Source of the DNA: Streptomyces hilarionis
GTDB lineage: Bacteria; Actinomycetota; Actinomycetes; Streptomycetales; Streptomycetaceae
Reading direction: 5' to 3'
DNA length: 64,000 nucleotides
NCBI RefSeq assembly: GCF_024539675.1
Contig: NZ_JAHHIT010000044.1
Location: forward strand, 1-64,000
Shown: positions 50,311 to 59,236 of the stretch, piece after piece
How the letters are laid out: each line of letters opens with the position of its first letter
How positions within the stretch are numbered: position 1 is the stretch's first letter
The notes under the pieces: generated by a model
What the model was told of the DNA's origin: nothing
Database searches by the model: none
What the model saw: only the letters and a program-made list of their open reading frames with translations
Translations under genes and position numbers: made by a program

Positions 50311-52223
50311 GTCGGCTCCTTTCCGCCGGTGCGCGACATCAGCCACATGTCCTCGCCCAGAAGGCGGTTGAGTGCGGGGAAGGGAGCCGAAAGCCCGGCG
50401 GCCGCACGGTCGAGCGAGGCGATCACCCGCGACGGCTCGATCACGCCCAAGTCGGCCAGCGGGGAAGAGGCAAGTCGTGCACGGATGTCCTTGGCGGACA
50501 GGCGGGCGCCTCTGTAGTTCTCGGCGGAGTAGTCCCCCTTCGTTGTCCGTCGCAGCACGGCGTCGGGCACCAGCCCGGCCAGTGCGGCCGCCAGCAGTGG
50601 CTTGACGGTGAACGGGTCCGTCCTGAGTGGCAGGGGCAGGCTCAAGCAGGCGCGGACGACTTCCCCGTCGAGAAAGGGCGCATGGGGCCAGGTACCCACC
50701 GGGCGTGCTCTGTCGACGAGTTGGCGCTGTACCGTGGCCGAGTTGCGCAGCTCGTGGAGAACGGCGCGGGCACCCGGCGTGGTCGCCAAGGCAGTCTCGG
50801 ACTCCGTGGACCGGGCGCAGTCGGAGGCGAGTTCGGCGAGGCGGCGGCGCATGCCGGTGGTCAGCCAGGTCGTCTCAGGGCCGGGTGGTGGCCACCAGGC
50901 GACCGCCTCCAGCCAGTGCGTGTCGTGCCGCGCAGGCCGTTCCAGCTGGAGGGCCAGCATGTCGAAGGCCTGCCGTTTCGGTGTGCGGGCGAGCCGTAGG
51001 GCCCGTAAGACGGTCTGCACGGGTGAGGTTTTGCGCATGCGGGCCAGAGCGCGTCCGTCACGCACGAGTCTGCGCATTCCGGCGGAAGCCGGCAGATCTG
51101 CGAGATAGGAGGGTGGTGCCGCCAGCAGAGCATCGCCGCCCTCCCCGGTCAGATGAATGCCGGCGCCCCCCTCCGCGATGTGGGCCAGGCGAAGGCGCAG
51201 CCGCGCGCCGATCACCGCTGCCGGGTCCGGCTGGTCCGTCGGATCCTGGTCGTCCATTTCGCTGTAGGGCAGTGACGTCGGGCTGCCACGGGTCACATGC
51301 AGCCGGATGCCCGGGTTCGCCGCGGCGTAGGCGCTGGCGTGTTCGAGGTCGCCGGCCGGTGCCTCGGGATGGTGGTAGACGAAGGCGTCCAGGGGATGTG
51401 GCGAGGCGTGTGCCGCGAGGACGGCCAGTGACGTCGAGTCCAGTCCGCCGCTGAAGTCGGCGGTCAGACGGGTGGCGTCGGCCGCGCGCAGCGACACGGA
51501 GGCGGTCAGTGCCGACCTCAGCCGATCAGCGGTCTCCGCGAAGCCCGTTCCGCTCCGGCTGAGGCCCAAGTCTCCGTAAGGACCGCGGCGGAGGCCCCCC
51601 GAGGGGTCGATGCACAACGTCTGTCCACCGCCGAGTTCCCGGACGCCCGCCAAGGCGGTGCGGCCTTCGACGAGTTCGGGGACCGTGGGGCACACGATGT
51701 GCGCGGCGAGTGTGGTCGGATCGACGGCGTCGGCGGTTCCGGCCAGGAGCGCCGTGGTGGTGGCACGTGTGGACAGCACCGTACGGTTTCCGCGCTGCGC
51801 GTAGTAGAGGGGGAACTGTCCGGCCGGGTCGGTGTAGGCGGTGAGCCGTCCCTGGTCGTGCCTCACGATGAGCAGGTATGCGCCGGGCCACCGTGTGAGA
51901 CGTTCCCAGTGGCCGTCTGCGGCTGAGAGCTCCAGGTCTCGCCGCATGGTCGCCGCGTCGGCCAGGCACTGGCCCACGGCGACCAGGCGGGCCTGCGCGC
52001 AGGTGGCGGTGCGTACCTCGCCCGGGTGCCACGGTCCCCACGACCACAGGGGCCCTTCGCCGGGCCACACCCTGACTGCTCCGGGCGCTGGGATGCTGGT
52101 CGGGAGCGGGCGGGAACCAGTGGGCGCAAGCACGGCAGCGAGGGCGGGGTCGCGCGGCAGGCGCGGTCCTGGACCGGGCTCCCGGCTCTCCACGGCGGGG
52201 ACCGAGGGGCCAGACTTGAACAT
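50307..52223 (-). CDS. Lasso peptide cyclase (asparagine synthetase-like)
   Basis: A 638-aa asparagine-synthetase-B homologue that adenylates the Asp side chain of the core and closes the macrolactam ring. An N-terminal glutaminase-like domain (YLLIVRHDQGRLTAYTDPAG; FPLYYAQRG) precedes the ATP-pyrophosphatase domain with the P-loop FSGGLDSTSLAVLAAH (Ser258). Further landmarks are HLTGEGGDALLAAPPSYLAD and VKPLLAAALAGLVPDAVLRR. It starts 17 bp after the precursor stop. A TTA codon at 51006-51008 (Leu406) makes translation potentially dependent on the bldA tRNA. Confidence 0.9.
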   Translation of the reverse strand: MFKSGPSVPAVESREPGPGPRLPRDPALAAVLAPTGSRPLPTSIPAPGAVRVWPGEGPLWSWGPWHPGEVRTATCAQARLVAVGQCLADAATMRRDLELSAADGHWERLTRWPGAYLLIVRHDQGRLTAYTDPAGQFPLYYAQRGNRTVLSTRATTTALLAGTADAVDPTTLAAHIVCPTVPELVEGRTALAGVRELGGGQTLCIDPSGGLRRGPYGDLGLSRSGTGFAETADRLRSALTASVSLRAADATRLTADFSGGLDSTSLAVLAAHASPHPLDAFVYHHPEAPAGDLEHASAYAAANPGIRLHVTRGSPTSLPYSEMDDQDPTDQPDPAAVIGARLRLRLAHIAEGGAGIHLTGEGGDALLAAPPSYLADLPASAGMRRLVRDGRALARMRKTSPVQTVLRALRLARTPKRQAFDMLALQLERPARHDTHWLEAVAWWPPPGPETTWLTTGMRRRLAELASDCARSTESETALATTPGARAVLHELRNSATVQRQLVDRARPVGTWPHAPFLDGEVVRACLSLPLPLRTDPFTVKPLLAAALAGLVPDAVLRRTTKGDYSAENYRGARLSAKDIRARLASSPLADLGVIEPSRVIASLDRAAAGLSAPFPALNRLLGEDMWLMSRTGGKEPT

Positions 52224-52240
52224 GACGGCAACCCGAGGTG

Positions 52241-52456
52241 CTACCAGTAGTACTGGGCGTTGGCGTCGGCATTGCCATTGGGCGAACTGCCGAGCGTCAC
52301 CTCGCGGAGGTGGCCGAGGTCGATGAGCTGGGGGGATTCGTACTCCGTCGGCTGGTCCGGTGACGCCACTGCTCCGGTCTGCACCGCATGCTCCGCACTT
52401 CCCCATTCGTCGCGCTCCCGTGCACATGACGATGCGGCGACAGGTTTATGAGTCAT
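52241..52456 (-). CDS. Lasso peptide precursor, RES-701-like core
   Basis: A 71-aa precursor. The leader has the full RRE-binding signature Y39-x2-P42-x-L44-x3-G48-x5-T54 (YESPQLIDLGHLREVT). With the conserved Thr at -2, the core is residues 56-71: GSSPNGNADANAQYYW. Gly1 can bond to Asp9, giving a nine-residue ring and a seven-residue tail with no cysteines (class II). The 16-residue length, G1-D9 ring and terminal Tyr-Tyr-Trp are shared with RES-701 as I remember it. The bulky Tyr14, Tyr15 and Trp16 could act as steric locks. The ATG at 52456 has only a weak AGGCGG ribosome site. Confidence 0.9.
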   Translation of the reverse strand: MTHKPVAASSCARERDEWGSAEHAVQTGAVASPDQPTEYESPQLIDLGHLREVTLGSSPNGNADANAQYYW

Positions 52457-52825
52457 GGTGTCCGCCTAGGGTCAAGGGCGGGAAGCGCCCCGAGAAAGAC
52501 AAGTGCGTGAGTGGCGTGAGTGATTCCACTCCCGAGTGGAGTGTAGCCACTCCCACAGGGCGTCATGTGTCGAACCGGACGGCGGGATCCCGGCCGTTGG
52601 CCTGCTGATTAACGCCCGGTCCTCGTATCCGCCGAAGGCGGGGAACGGCCCGATGCCGTGACGTCACTCGGGCAGGATTCCGTTCGATGGGCTGTTGTCG
52701 CTCATTCGAAGAGAGGGCGGGGTGAATCGGCACGCTTCTGCACCACATTGAAGAGCGCAAGACCATGGTGGCGGGACTTGAGCAGCACGCTACGGATCGG
52801 GAATCCCCGACGAGTGCTTCTCTCG
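52457..52825. other. Upstream region of the lasso operon
   Basis: No gene is seen. It must hold the lasso promoter. It contains a cluster of GAGTGG/CCACTC words described separately. Confidence 0.5.
52526..52539. promoter_or_regulatory. CCACTC-CC-GAGTGG dyad upstream of lasso precursor
   Basis: A perfect dyad 70 bases before the precursor start. More copies of the same word surround it (GAGTGG at 52509, GAGTG at 52518 and 52539, CCACTC at 52547), so between 52505 and 52555 there is an array of half-sites in both orientations. It is a good candidate for binding by a cluster regulator. Confidence 0.55.
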
Positions 52826-52874
52826 CCGTTGGCCGTTGGCCGTTGGCCGTTGACTGTTTTCCGTTTTCCGTTGG
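52826..52874. repeat. Heptamer tandem repeat CCGTTGG
   Basis: Seven 7-bp units in a row: CCGTTGG three times, then variants CCGTTGA, CTGTTTT, CCGTTTT and again CCGTTGG. It lies about 57 bp beyond the stop of the ROK regulator gene and upstream of the lasso operon. Confidence 0.85.
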
Positions 52875-52930
52875 TCCTGGCCCTTGGCCGTGGCGGCGGT
52901 TGCGGGCGACCGTGTGGGTGGCGCAACGCG

Positions 52931-54145
52931 CTATGCAGGGGCGCTGCCCGCGTTCTCCTGACCGCGCAGCCCCAGGACGAGTGCCCCCTGGGGTTCTGCC
53001 CGGGTACCGAGCTCGCTCAACGCGAGAGTGAAAGCGCCGCCGTCGGCGACGGCGCCGGGCAACGCGAAGCGGCGCAGTGTCTCGTTGCAGCCGTCCAGCA
53101 GCAGTCGGCTCTCGGCGAGCTGGCCGCCGACGACGACGAGGTCGGGGTTGAGCAGGTTGCACAGCTGGGCGAGTGAGTGGCCGAGACGGCGGCCCGCGTC
53201 CTGGATCACCCGCATGCAGACCGCGTCCTGCTCGTCGGCGGCCTTGATGACCTGTTCCAGGGTCTCGGGGCCTGAAGCGCTGTTGCGGGTGCGCGCGGCA
53301 CGGACCTGGGCGATCAGCGCATCGGCTCCCATCACCGTTTCCAGGCAGCCTCTCCCGCCGCACTGGCACACCGCTCCGTCGGGGTCGACGGTGAGGTGGC
53401 CGATCTCCCCGGCCATGCCCCGGTGCCCGCGCAGCACGTTGTTGTGCACGATGATGCCTGCCCCGACCCCGGTCGACGCCTTCACGTAGACGACCGTCTC
53501 CGCGTTCTCCCTGGTTCCGTAGGTCTGTTCCGCCAGAGCGCCGAGATTGGCGTCGTTGTCGACGACGGCGCGTACGCCCAGCCAGGCTCCCAGGTCGCCG
53601 GCCGGGTCGTCGCCCGGTCGCCACGGCGGCAGGATCGGCGGGGTGAACCCGCCGGTGCGCGGGTCGATCATCCGGGGCAGGGCGATGCCGAGGGACAGCA
53701 CGTCGGCCCGTCGCCGGCCCGTCTCCTCGATGGCCTCCGCGATCATCTCCTTGACCTCGGGCAACGCCCTGTGCCAGCCCTTGCTGACGCCCTGCGCGCT
53801 GACCCGGACGCTGACCTGGTCGAATTCCTTGTCGAGTCTGCGGGCGACCACCATGGTGTGGTTCCACCCGAGGTGGACGCCCACGCCGACGTCGTCGACG
53901 GGGACGAGGGAGACTTTGCCGCCGCGGCCTTTCCCTTCCGTCTTGACCTCGGGCACAAGTCCCGCCGTGACCAGTTCTCGCACCGCGGCCGACACCGTGG
54001 CCTGCGAAAGCATCGTGCGCCGCGCGATGTCGACCTGGGTGCCCGCCTTGATCGCAATGGCGAGGAGCACCTTCCTGCGGTTGGTGCTCCTCGTAGGGGT
54101 GACAGCCTTCGGGAGTTCTCCCAAAAGATCACGCAGCTTCCCCAT
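52931..54145 (-). CDS. ROK family transcriptional regulator
   Basis: A 404-aa NagC/XylR-type regulator. An N-terminal winged helix (NRRKVLLAIAIKAGTQVDIA, RRTMLSQATVSAAVRELVTA) precedes the ROK sugar-kinase-like domain with VVDNDANLGALAEQTYG, the zinc motif CQCGGRGCLETV and LVVVGGQLAESRLLLDG. ROK repressors respond to sugars or sugar phosphates. No sugar transport operon is adjacent. It lies upstream of the lasso genes on the same strand, 474 bp away, so regulation of that cluster is possible but not shown. Confidence 0.92.
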   Translation of the reverse strand: MGKLRDLLGELPKAVTPTRSTNRRKVLLAIAIKAGTQVDIARRTMLSQATVSAAVRELVTAGLVPEVKTEGKGRGGKVSLVPVDDVGVGVHLGWNHTMVVARRLDKEFDQVSVRVSAQGVSKGWHRALPEVKEMIAEAIEETGRRRADVLSLGIALPRMIDPRTGGFTPPILPPWRPGDDPAGDLGAWLGVRAVVDNDANLGALAEQTYGTRENAETVVYVKASTGVGAGIIVHNNVLRGHRGMAGEIGHLTVDPDGAVCQCGGRGCLETVMGADALIAQVRAARTRNSASGPETLEQVIKAADEQDAVCMRVIQDAGRRLGHSLAQLCNLLNPDLVVVGGQLAESRLLLDGCNETLRRFALPGAVADGGAFTLALSELGTRAEPQGALVLGLRGQENAGSAPA

Positions 54146-54780
54146 GGGCGCCCCCCAGCCGATGTCGGCGCTTCAACTTTGCTATGCCGAGGGGGAGATA
54201 ATACCAGCGTGATCTTCGATTCGAACGGGGTCCGGCTTCGATCGGCGTACCGGACGACAGGGAAATGGGGGTGTCCGCCATGCGAACTCGATCAATGATG
54301 TGTCGTCGAATTGGCTGAAAATGAGGAAAATATGTCGAGGGGAATCACATCCGCACAGCAATGGACGACGTGTGAACCGAAGCGGGTGCCCCCGGCAGCA
54401 GGTCCGGAAAAGGCGCGAAACGATCTGGGTCGCTGTGGGGAGAGGCGGTGCGGCACAAGACGTACGCGCACCGATGAGCGCGGCCGCATGGTCGAGAAGC
54501 GGATCAACTGAGCCGTGAGGGCCGTCGGCGGCAGCCGTGTGGTGCGGCCTTGGACCCGCTGGTGTTCTTCCGTGCCTCGACCACCGGCTGTCCGGCGTCC
54601 CGAGCAGGGGAGAGGTCAACGGTTGGCCCTCCAGGGTTCCACCGGCCCGGGAGCGTGCGTCGTCGGCTCCGGCGGTCGGCAGGAGCACCCGTTGACCTCC
54701 CAGCATCCGTCCGCGGGCACTGGAGGGCGACCCTGATAGATCGTCAGGGGCGTGTAGGGGGAAGGTGGGGGTGTTTCCGG
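54146..54780. other. Intergenic, relatively AT-rich, no gene recognised
   Basis: About 630 bp between the divergent ROK and serine hydrolase genes. The part near 54290-54360 is clearly AT-richer than the rest of the window. Frames in it are not protein-like. Confidence 0.5.
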
Positions 54781-56025
54781 ATGGCACGGCGAGGGCTTTT
54801 CGGAATCATGATCGTCATGACTTCGACCTTCCTTTCCCGCCGGGCCTTCGTGGGTGCGGCGCTGACGGCCGCCCTCCTCGCGACCGTGACGCCCCCTGCC
54901 GTGGCGGCTGCCGGACCGTCATCCGCGACGTCTTCCGCGTCCACCGCGCTCCCGCCGCTCGACACGGCGGCACTTCGGGCCGCGATCTCCGATCTGGACC
55001 ACCCGCAGGCGACGGCTGCTCAATTGCTCGTCAGCGGCAAGGCGGGATACTGGTACGGCACCGCAGGCGTAGCGGACAGAAGGACGGGTGTACCGGTCCG
55101 CCAGGACGACACCTTCCGGGCGGGCAGCATCACGAAGGTCTTCGTGGCGACGGCCGTTCTGCAGTTGTCGGCCGAGGGTCGGTTGGACTTGGACAAGCCG
55201 GTTCAGGACTACCTGCCAGGCCTGCTTCCTTCGGGCTACGCCCCGATCAAGATCGCTGAACTCCTGAACCACACGAGCGGGTTGCCGGACGAGCGCATCC
55301 CCGACTCCCAGCGCACCGACACCCCGGAGCAGGTCTTCGAGCACCGCTACGACCAATGGACGCCGATGCAGCTCGTGGACACTCTGCCCGAGGATGCCCC
55401 GATGAAGTTCACGCCGGGCACGAAGCAGGAGTACCGGGGGATGAACTACGTCCTGGCGGCGCTGCTGATCGAAAAGGTGACGGGCAAGCCGTACGGCAAG
55501 GTGATCGGCGACCGCATCCTGCGCCCGCTGGGCCTGTGTCACACGTCCTTCCCGGGCAACGACCCGAAGATCCACGGCCCGCACGTCCACGGCTACCTGG
55601 CGATGTCGGACGGCACGCTGCGGGACGTGACGGAGTACAACCAGTCCGAGGCGTGGGGGGAGGGCGAACTCCTCTCGACGACGCGCGATCTGGACCGTTT
55701 CATCACCGCCTTGTTCACGCCGGGCAAACTGCTGCCGAGGGCGACGCTGGACAAGATGTTCGAGTTGCCGGCACCGGAAGTGCGGATGGTGGACGGCTCC
55801 CCGGCCCGCTACAGCGTGGGCCTCCAGACGGTCACGGTCAACGGCGTGGCCCTGTGGGGCAAGACGGGGGAGCGGTACGGGTACAACTCGGCCATGATGG
55901 CGACGCGGGACCTTCGGCGCAGCGCGGTGTACTCGTGGACGCCGACGCACCGCGACGCCAGCCAGCTCCAGATGGTGCTGCGGATAGCGGATGCGGTCAC
56001 GAAGCCGGCGGCGGCCTCGCGGTAG
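54781..56025 (+). CDS. Exported serine hydrolase (DD-carboxypeptidase-like)
   Basis: A 414-aa S12 beta-lactamase-fold protein related to Streptomyces DD-peptidases. The signal is Tat-like (LSRRAFVGAALTAALLATVT). The nucleophile motif S116-I-T-K119 is intact and the third motif is K361-T-G363. The second motif, normally Y-S-N, reads Y218-R-G220 (EYRGMNYVLAALLIEKVTG), so the Asn that orients substrate is missing. The start is uncertain: the ATG at 54781 has the best purine-rich site, but ATGs at 54808 and 54817 are in frame and give a shorter n-region. It probably acts on a D-amino-acid peptide or ester outside the cell. Confidence 0.82.
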   Translation: MARRGLFGIMIVMTSTFLSRRAFVGAALTAALLATVTPPAVAAAGPSSATSSASTALPPLDTAALRAAISDLDHPQATAAQLLVSGKAGYWYGTAGVADRRTGVPVRQDDTFRAGSITKVFVATAVLQLSAEGRLDLDKPVQDYLPGLLPSGYAPIKIAELLNHTSGLPDERIPDSQRTDTPEQVFEHRYDQWTPMQLVDTLPEDAPMKFTPGTKQEYRGMNYVLAALLIEKVTGKPYGKVIGDRILRPLGLCHTSFPGNDPKIHGPHVHGYLAMSDGTLRDVTEYNQSEAWGEGELLSTTRDLDRFITALFTPGKLLPRATLDKMFELPAPEVRMVDGSPARYSVGLQTVTVNGVALWGKTGERYGYNSAMMATRDLRRSAVYSWTPTHRDASQLQMVLRIADAVTKPAAASR

Positions 56026-56217
56026 AGCGGTCGGGCGCTGCCCGGCCGGTGCGCTTACCCCCCCCCGAGGGGCGGCGTGAGCTGCCCTCTGCCCAATTCC
56101 TGATCGGCGGTCAGGTGCGGAGCCGCCGGAGAAAGCCGGGAGCGTCCGTCGAAGATCGCTGGGTAGAGTGCAGGCGCTTTGCCGCCCCAATAACGCCGTC
56201 GCCGAGGAGGCCGTCCC

Positions 56218-56916
56218 ATGGAACCCGTCACGTTGATCACCGGTGGCTCGACCGGAATCGGCGCCGCCACCGCCCGTGCCCTGCTCGAGCAAGGGCACCG
56301 CGTGGCCGTCACCGGACGCGACGCGGGCAAGCTGGCCGCCTTCGCCACCACCGCGGGGGCGGGTGAGCGGCTGCTGACGATCACCGGCGACGCCGGCGAG
56401 GCAGATGACGTCGCAGACGCCGTCCACCAGGTGCTGGACACCTGGGGCCGGCTGGACAACGTCATAGCCAACGCCGGCTTCTCCCTGCCGGGAAACCTGG
56501 AGACCCACGCCCCTGAGGACATGCGCGCCATGATCCTCACCAACGTCCTGGGCCCCGTCCTGCTGATCAAGGAGACCCTGCCCCACCTGAGGGCCTCCAC
56601 GGGCCGCATCGTGATCATCGGCTCGGTCGCCGGCGTCCGCCACACCCCCGGCAACCTCTACTCCGTCACCAAGTGGGCCGCCCACGCCCTCGCCGAGAAC
56701 ACCCGTCTCCTGGTCGGCCAGGACGGAGTCGGCGTCACCGTGGTCGCCCCCGGCGTCGTGGACACCCCCTTCTGGCACGCCCGCGGCGGTACCCCCGAGG
56801 CAGCCACCACGATGACCGCGGAGCAGATCGCCGACACCATCGTGTTCGCCCTCAACCAGCCCGCGGGCGTGGACATCAACCACATCACGGTGCGGCCGAC
56901 AGGGCAGGTCGGCTGA
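56218..56916 (+). CDS. SDR family oxidoreductase
   Basis: A 232-aa classical short-chain dehydrogenase: TLITGGSTGIGAATARALLE (cofactor), NVIANAGFSLPG, IVIIGSVAGVRHTPGNLYSV then TKWAAHALAEN (catalytic Ser, Tyr and Lys in place) and a VAPGVVDTPFW loop. The short C-terminus (INHITVRPTGQVG) matches the YdfG/serine dehydrogenase-like group. The substrate is unknown. It stands alone. Confidence 0.9.
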   Translation: MEPVTLITGGSTGIGAATARALLEQGHRVAVTGRDAGKLAAFATTAGAGERLLTITGDAGEADDVADAVHQVLDTWGRLDNVIANAGFSLPGNLETHAPEDMRAMILTNVLGPVLLIKETLPHLRASTGRIVIIGSVAGVRHTPGNLYSVTKWAAHALAENTRLLVGQDGVGVTVVAPGVVDTPFWHARGGTPEAATTMTAEQIADTIVFALNQPAGVDINHITVRPTGQVG

Positions 56917-57133
56917 GGCGGAGTTCCCAAGGGCCTTGCCCCTCTCGAATTGCTGTGCGAGCTCTCTCTGCACACCGACGTCACCTTGCTGGCGATCGCC
57001 GAAGCGGTGATCTACTGAGCGCCGGTCGGCGAGCCTCTGCCGGAGCCGGTGCGTCAGAAGCTGGAGGCGGCCGTGCAGTGGCACACGCGTCCGGGCGACA
57101 CCTCGGGCCCGGGGGCACCCGAGTGGCGGGGGT

Positions 57134-57502
57134 TCAGGGGTGCAGGGCGTGTTCGAGGGTGGGGTGGCAGGTGATGAGTGCGTCGACGCCGACCATTTCG
57201 AGGACGCGCAGGACGGACTCCTGCGCGCCGACGATGCGGACCCAGCCGTCGGTGGCGTCGACGGCCTGGTGGGCGGTGACGAAGACGTTGATGCCGGTGG
57301 AGTCCATGAAGGTCACACCGCTGAGGTCCGCCACGATCCGCGGCGGCGTGCCGTCGTCGTCCCCGGGCAGCAGGGCTTCGGTAAGGAGTTCCTGGACGTC
57401 ATGGTCGATCTCGCCCTGGACGCTCACCACGCGGACGCCGTTGACGAGGCGCTGCGCGACGCAGAACTGCTCCGGCTGGTCGGCTGTGTCGATGTCGGTC
57501 AC
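57134..57502 (-). CDS. STAS domain anti-sigma factor antagonist
   Basis: A 122-aa STAS protein of the SpoIIAA/RsbV/BldG type: VRVVSVQGEIDHDVQELLTE, then ADLSGVTFMDSTGINVFVTA, where the Ser of D-S-T-G is the usual phosphorylation site, and VRIVGAQESVLRVLEMVGVD. Antagonists of this type bind anti-sigma kinases and free a stress sigma factor. The start is the GTG at 57502, with GAGGA five bases upstream. No partner kinase or sigma gene lies in the window. Confidence 0.9.
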   Translation of the reverse strand: MTDIDTADQPEQFCVAQRLVNGVRVVSVQGEIDHDVQELLTEALLPGDDDGTPPRIVADLSGVTFMDSTGINVFVTAHQAVDATDGWVRIVGAQESVLRVLEMVGVDALITCHPTLEHALHP

Positions 57503-57955
57503 GGTGTCCTCGGTTGTGCGCGGGCGTGCCCAGGTCAGGGCCTGCGGCGTTGATTGTGCCCCGTCCACCCGGGGCACATGCTCTCGGACGGCTGTGCGGA
57601 ACAAGATGCTCCGGGCAGGTACGAGGGAAGGGCGGGCAGGGGCGCACCCGCGAACGCAGAATGAGGACCGAGCCTCGGGAATCCCCTCGCCTCCGCGAGC
57701 GCCGGTGCTGCGCCCGTCGAGCAGCTGATCCGGGCCGGCCGCCCCCTTTGGCGGGGCCGTCGCTGCTCGCCGGTGCGCCATCGCTTTCCTCGCCCAGGCA
57801 GATGCCGACCGCCCCCCCGGCCCGCCGCCCGCCCCGCACGGCTCCCGTAGCTGAGCGCGCGCTTTCGCGGGCCGGCTCAGGTCTTCCAGAGGTGTGATCC
57901 CGGTGCTGGACGTCGGTCACAACGAGGAAGACAGCCTGGTGCACCCTGCCCGCGG
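57503..57955. other. Intergenic region, no gene recognised
   Basis: About 450 bp. A GC-rich imperfect stem around 57738-57762 could be part of a terminator. Nothing else is supportable. Confidence 0.4.
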
Positions 57956-59236
57956 TCAAGGCCTGCGGCCTCTGTCCACGGCCACGGGGAGGACGGGGGC
58001 CGGGCCCGCGCGGCGGGTCGTCCAGGCTTGCGGCGGCCCGGGTGCGGTCGGGCGGAAGAAGCGAGCCGTGGCCACCAGGACCACGGCGAGTGCAGCGGGT
58101 ATCGCGTAGGCGAGGCGGAAGTGGCCCGTGGCCCCCAGGCCCCCGCTCGCGCCGGCTCCGACGAGTACGCCGACGTAGTTGAAGACGTTGAGCCGGGCCA
58201 GCACCGTCTCAGGGGCGTCGGGTCGCAGCCGGCCGGCCGCGGCGACGCACAACGGGGTCAGGGCGGCTATGCCGAGGCCCGCGCAGCATGCCGCGACGAC
58301 CGCGTACGGCCAGCTCGGAGCCACCGCCAGGCCGGCCAGGGCGACGGCCGCGACCAGGGCCGCGGTGCGGACCACCGCCGGCGGCCCGACCCGGCGCACC
58401 ATGAGGTCGGCGCCCGCCCGGCCGGTCACCGTGCCCGCCTGGTAGGCCGCGTACGCGAGCGGCGCGGCGGCCAGCGACGCGGCGAGCGTGTGGTGAAGGT
58501 AGGCGGTCGACCAGGCCGCGACCGTGGAGTCGACGACGTAGGCGACGAGCAGAACGACGCCGAAGGGAACGAGCCGCGCCCACACTCGCCCCGGAACCGC
58601 CTCGTCCGGCGCCGGTCGGTCGCTGGACGAGGAGGGCACGGGCTTGAGGGTGTGGAGCCGGACGGTCAGCGCCAGCAGTGCCACGAGTACGGCGTGCGCG
58701 GTCAGGACGTACGGGACAGGCCAGCCCAGCCGGGAGACGCCCGCCGTCAGCAGCGCGGCTGCCACGCCGGCGGCGCTCCATGCGGCGTAGAAGGAGGAGA
58801 GGATGCTGCGCCCGTAGTGGCGTTCGACGGTGGCCGCGCGGGTGTTGACGGACACGTCGATGGCGCCCAGCGCCAGCCCGAAGAGGACGTAGGCCGCAGA
58901 GGCCGCGGCCCGGGCGGGCGCCCATGCCACGAACAGCAGGGCCGCGGCCGCGGTCAGCACCGCCGCGCGCATGACGGGGACGGGGCCCGAGCGGCGTACG
59001 GCGGCCAGGCCCGCGAAGCTGCCGGTGCCCGCGGCCAGGGTCAGGGCGATCGTGAGGGCGGTCATCGCCAGGTCCGACAGCCCCAGGCGGCTCTCCACGG
59101 CGGGCACGGTGGTGGACACGGCGGCCACCGCCGCGCCCTGGGCGGCGAAGACGGTGGCCGTGACCCGACGGGCTCCCGAGAGCGAGCCCCCACTCACGGA
59201 CCGGGGCGGAGCCGTCGCACCGACGGATGCGGTCAT
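57956..59236 (-). CDS. MFS transporter
   Basis: A 426-aa major facilitator with twelve predicted helices (VTATVFAAQGAAVAAVSTTV through AYAIPAALAVVLVATARFF) and a central loop rich in Pro and Ser (KPVPSSSSDRPAPDEAVPG). Near the middle of the first half, VLFGLALGAIDVSVNTRAAT and GRSILSSFYAAWSAAGV resemble the sugar/fucose-permease-like MFS group. The ATG at 59236 has GAGGG seven bases upstream. Substrate unknown. Confidence 0.87.
   Translation of the reverse strand: MTASVGATAPPRSVSGGSLSGARRVTATVFAAQGAAVAAVSTTVPAVESRLGLSDLAMTALTIALTLAAGTGSFAGLAAVRRSGPVPVMRAAVLTAAAALLFVAWAPARAAASAAYVLFGLALGAIDVSVNTRAATVERHYGRSILSSFYAAWSAAGVAAALLTAGVSRLGWPVPYVLTAHAVLVALLALTVRLHTLKPVPSSSSDRPAPDEAVPGRVWARLVPFGVVLLVAYVVDSTVAAWSTAYLHHTLAASLAAAPLAYAAYQAGTVTGRAGADLMVRRVGPPAVVRTAALVAAVALAGLAVAPSWPYAVVAACCAGLGIAALTPLCVAAAGRLRPDAPETVLARLNVFNYVGVLVGAGASGGLGATGHFRLAYAIPAALAVVLVATARFFRPTAPGPPQAWTTRRAGPAPVLPVAVDRGRRP

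Noticed and set aside
56935..57120. Protein-like stretch after the SDR gene (HTDVTLLAIAEAVIY-stop, then PEPVRQKLEAAVQWHT)
   Set aside because: Reads like the end of a broken gene with an in-frame stop, but too short to assign to any family.
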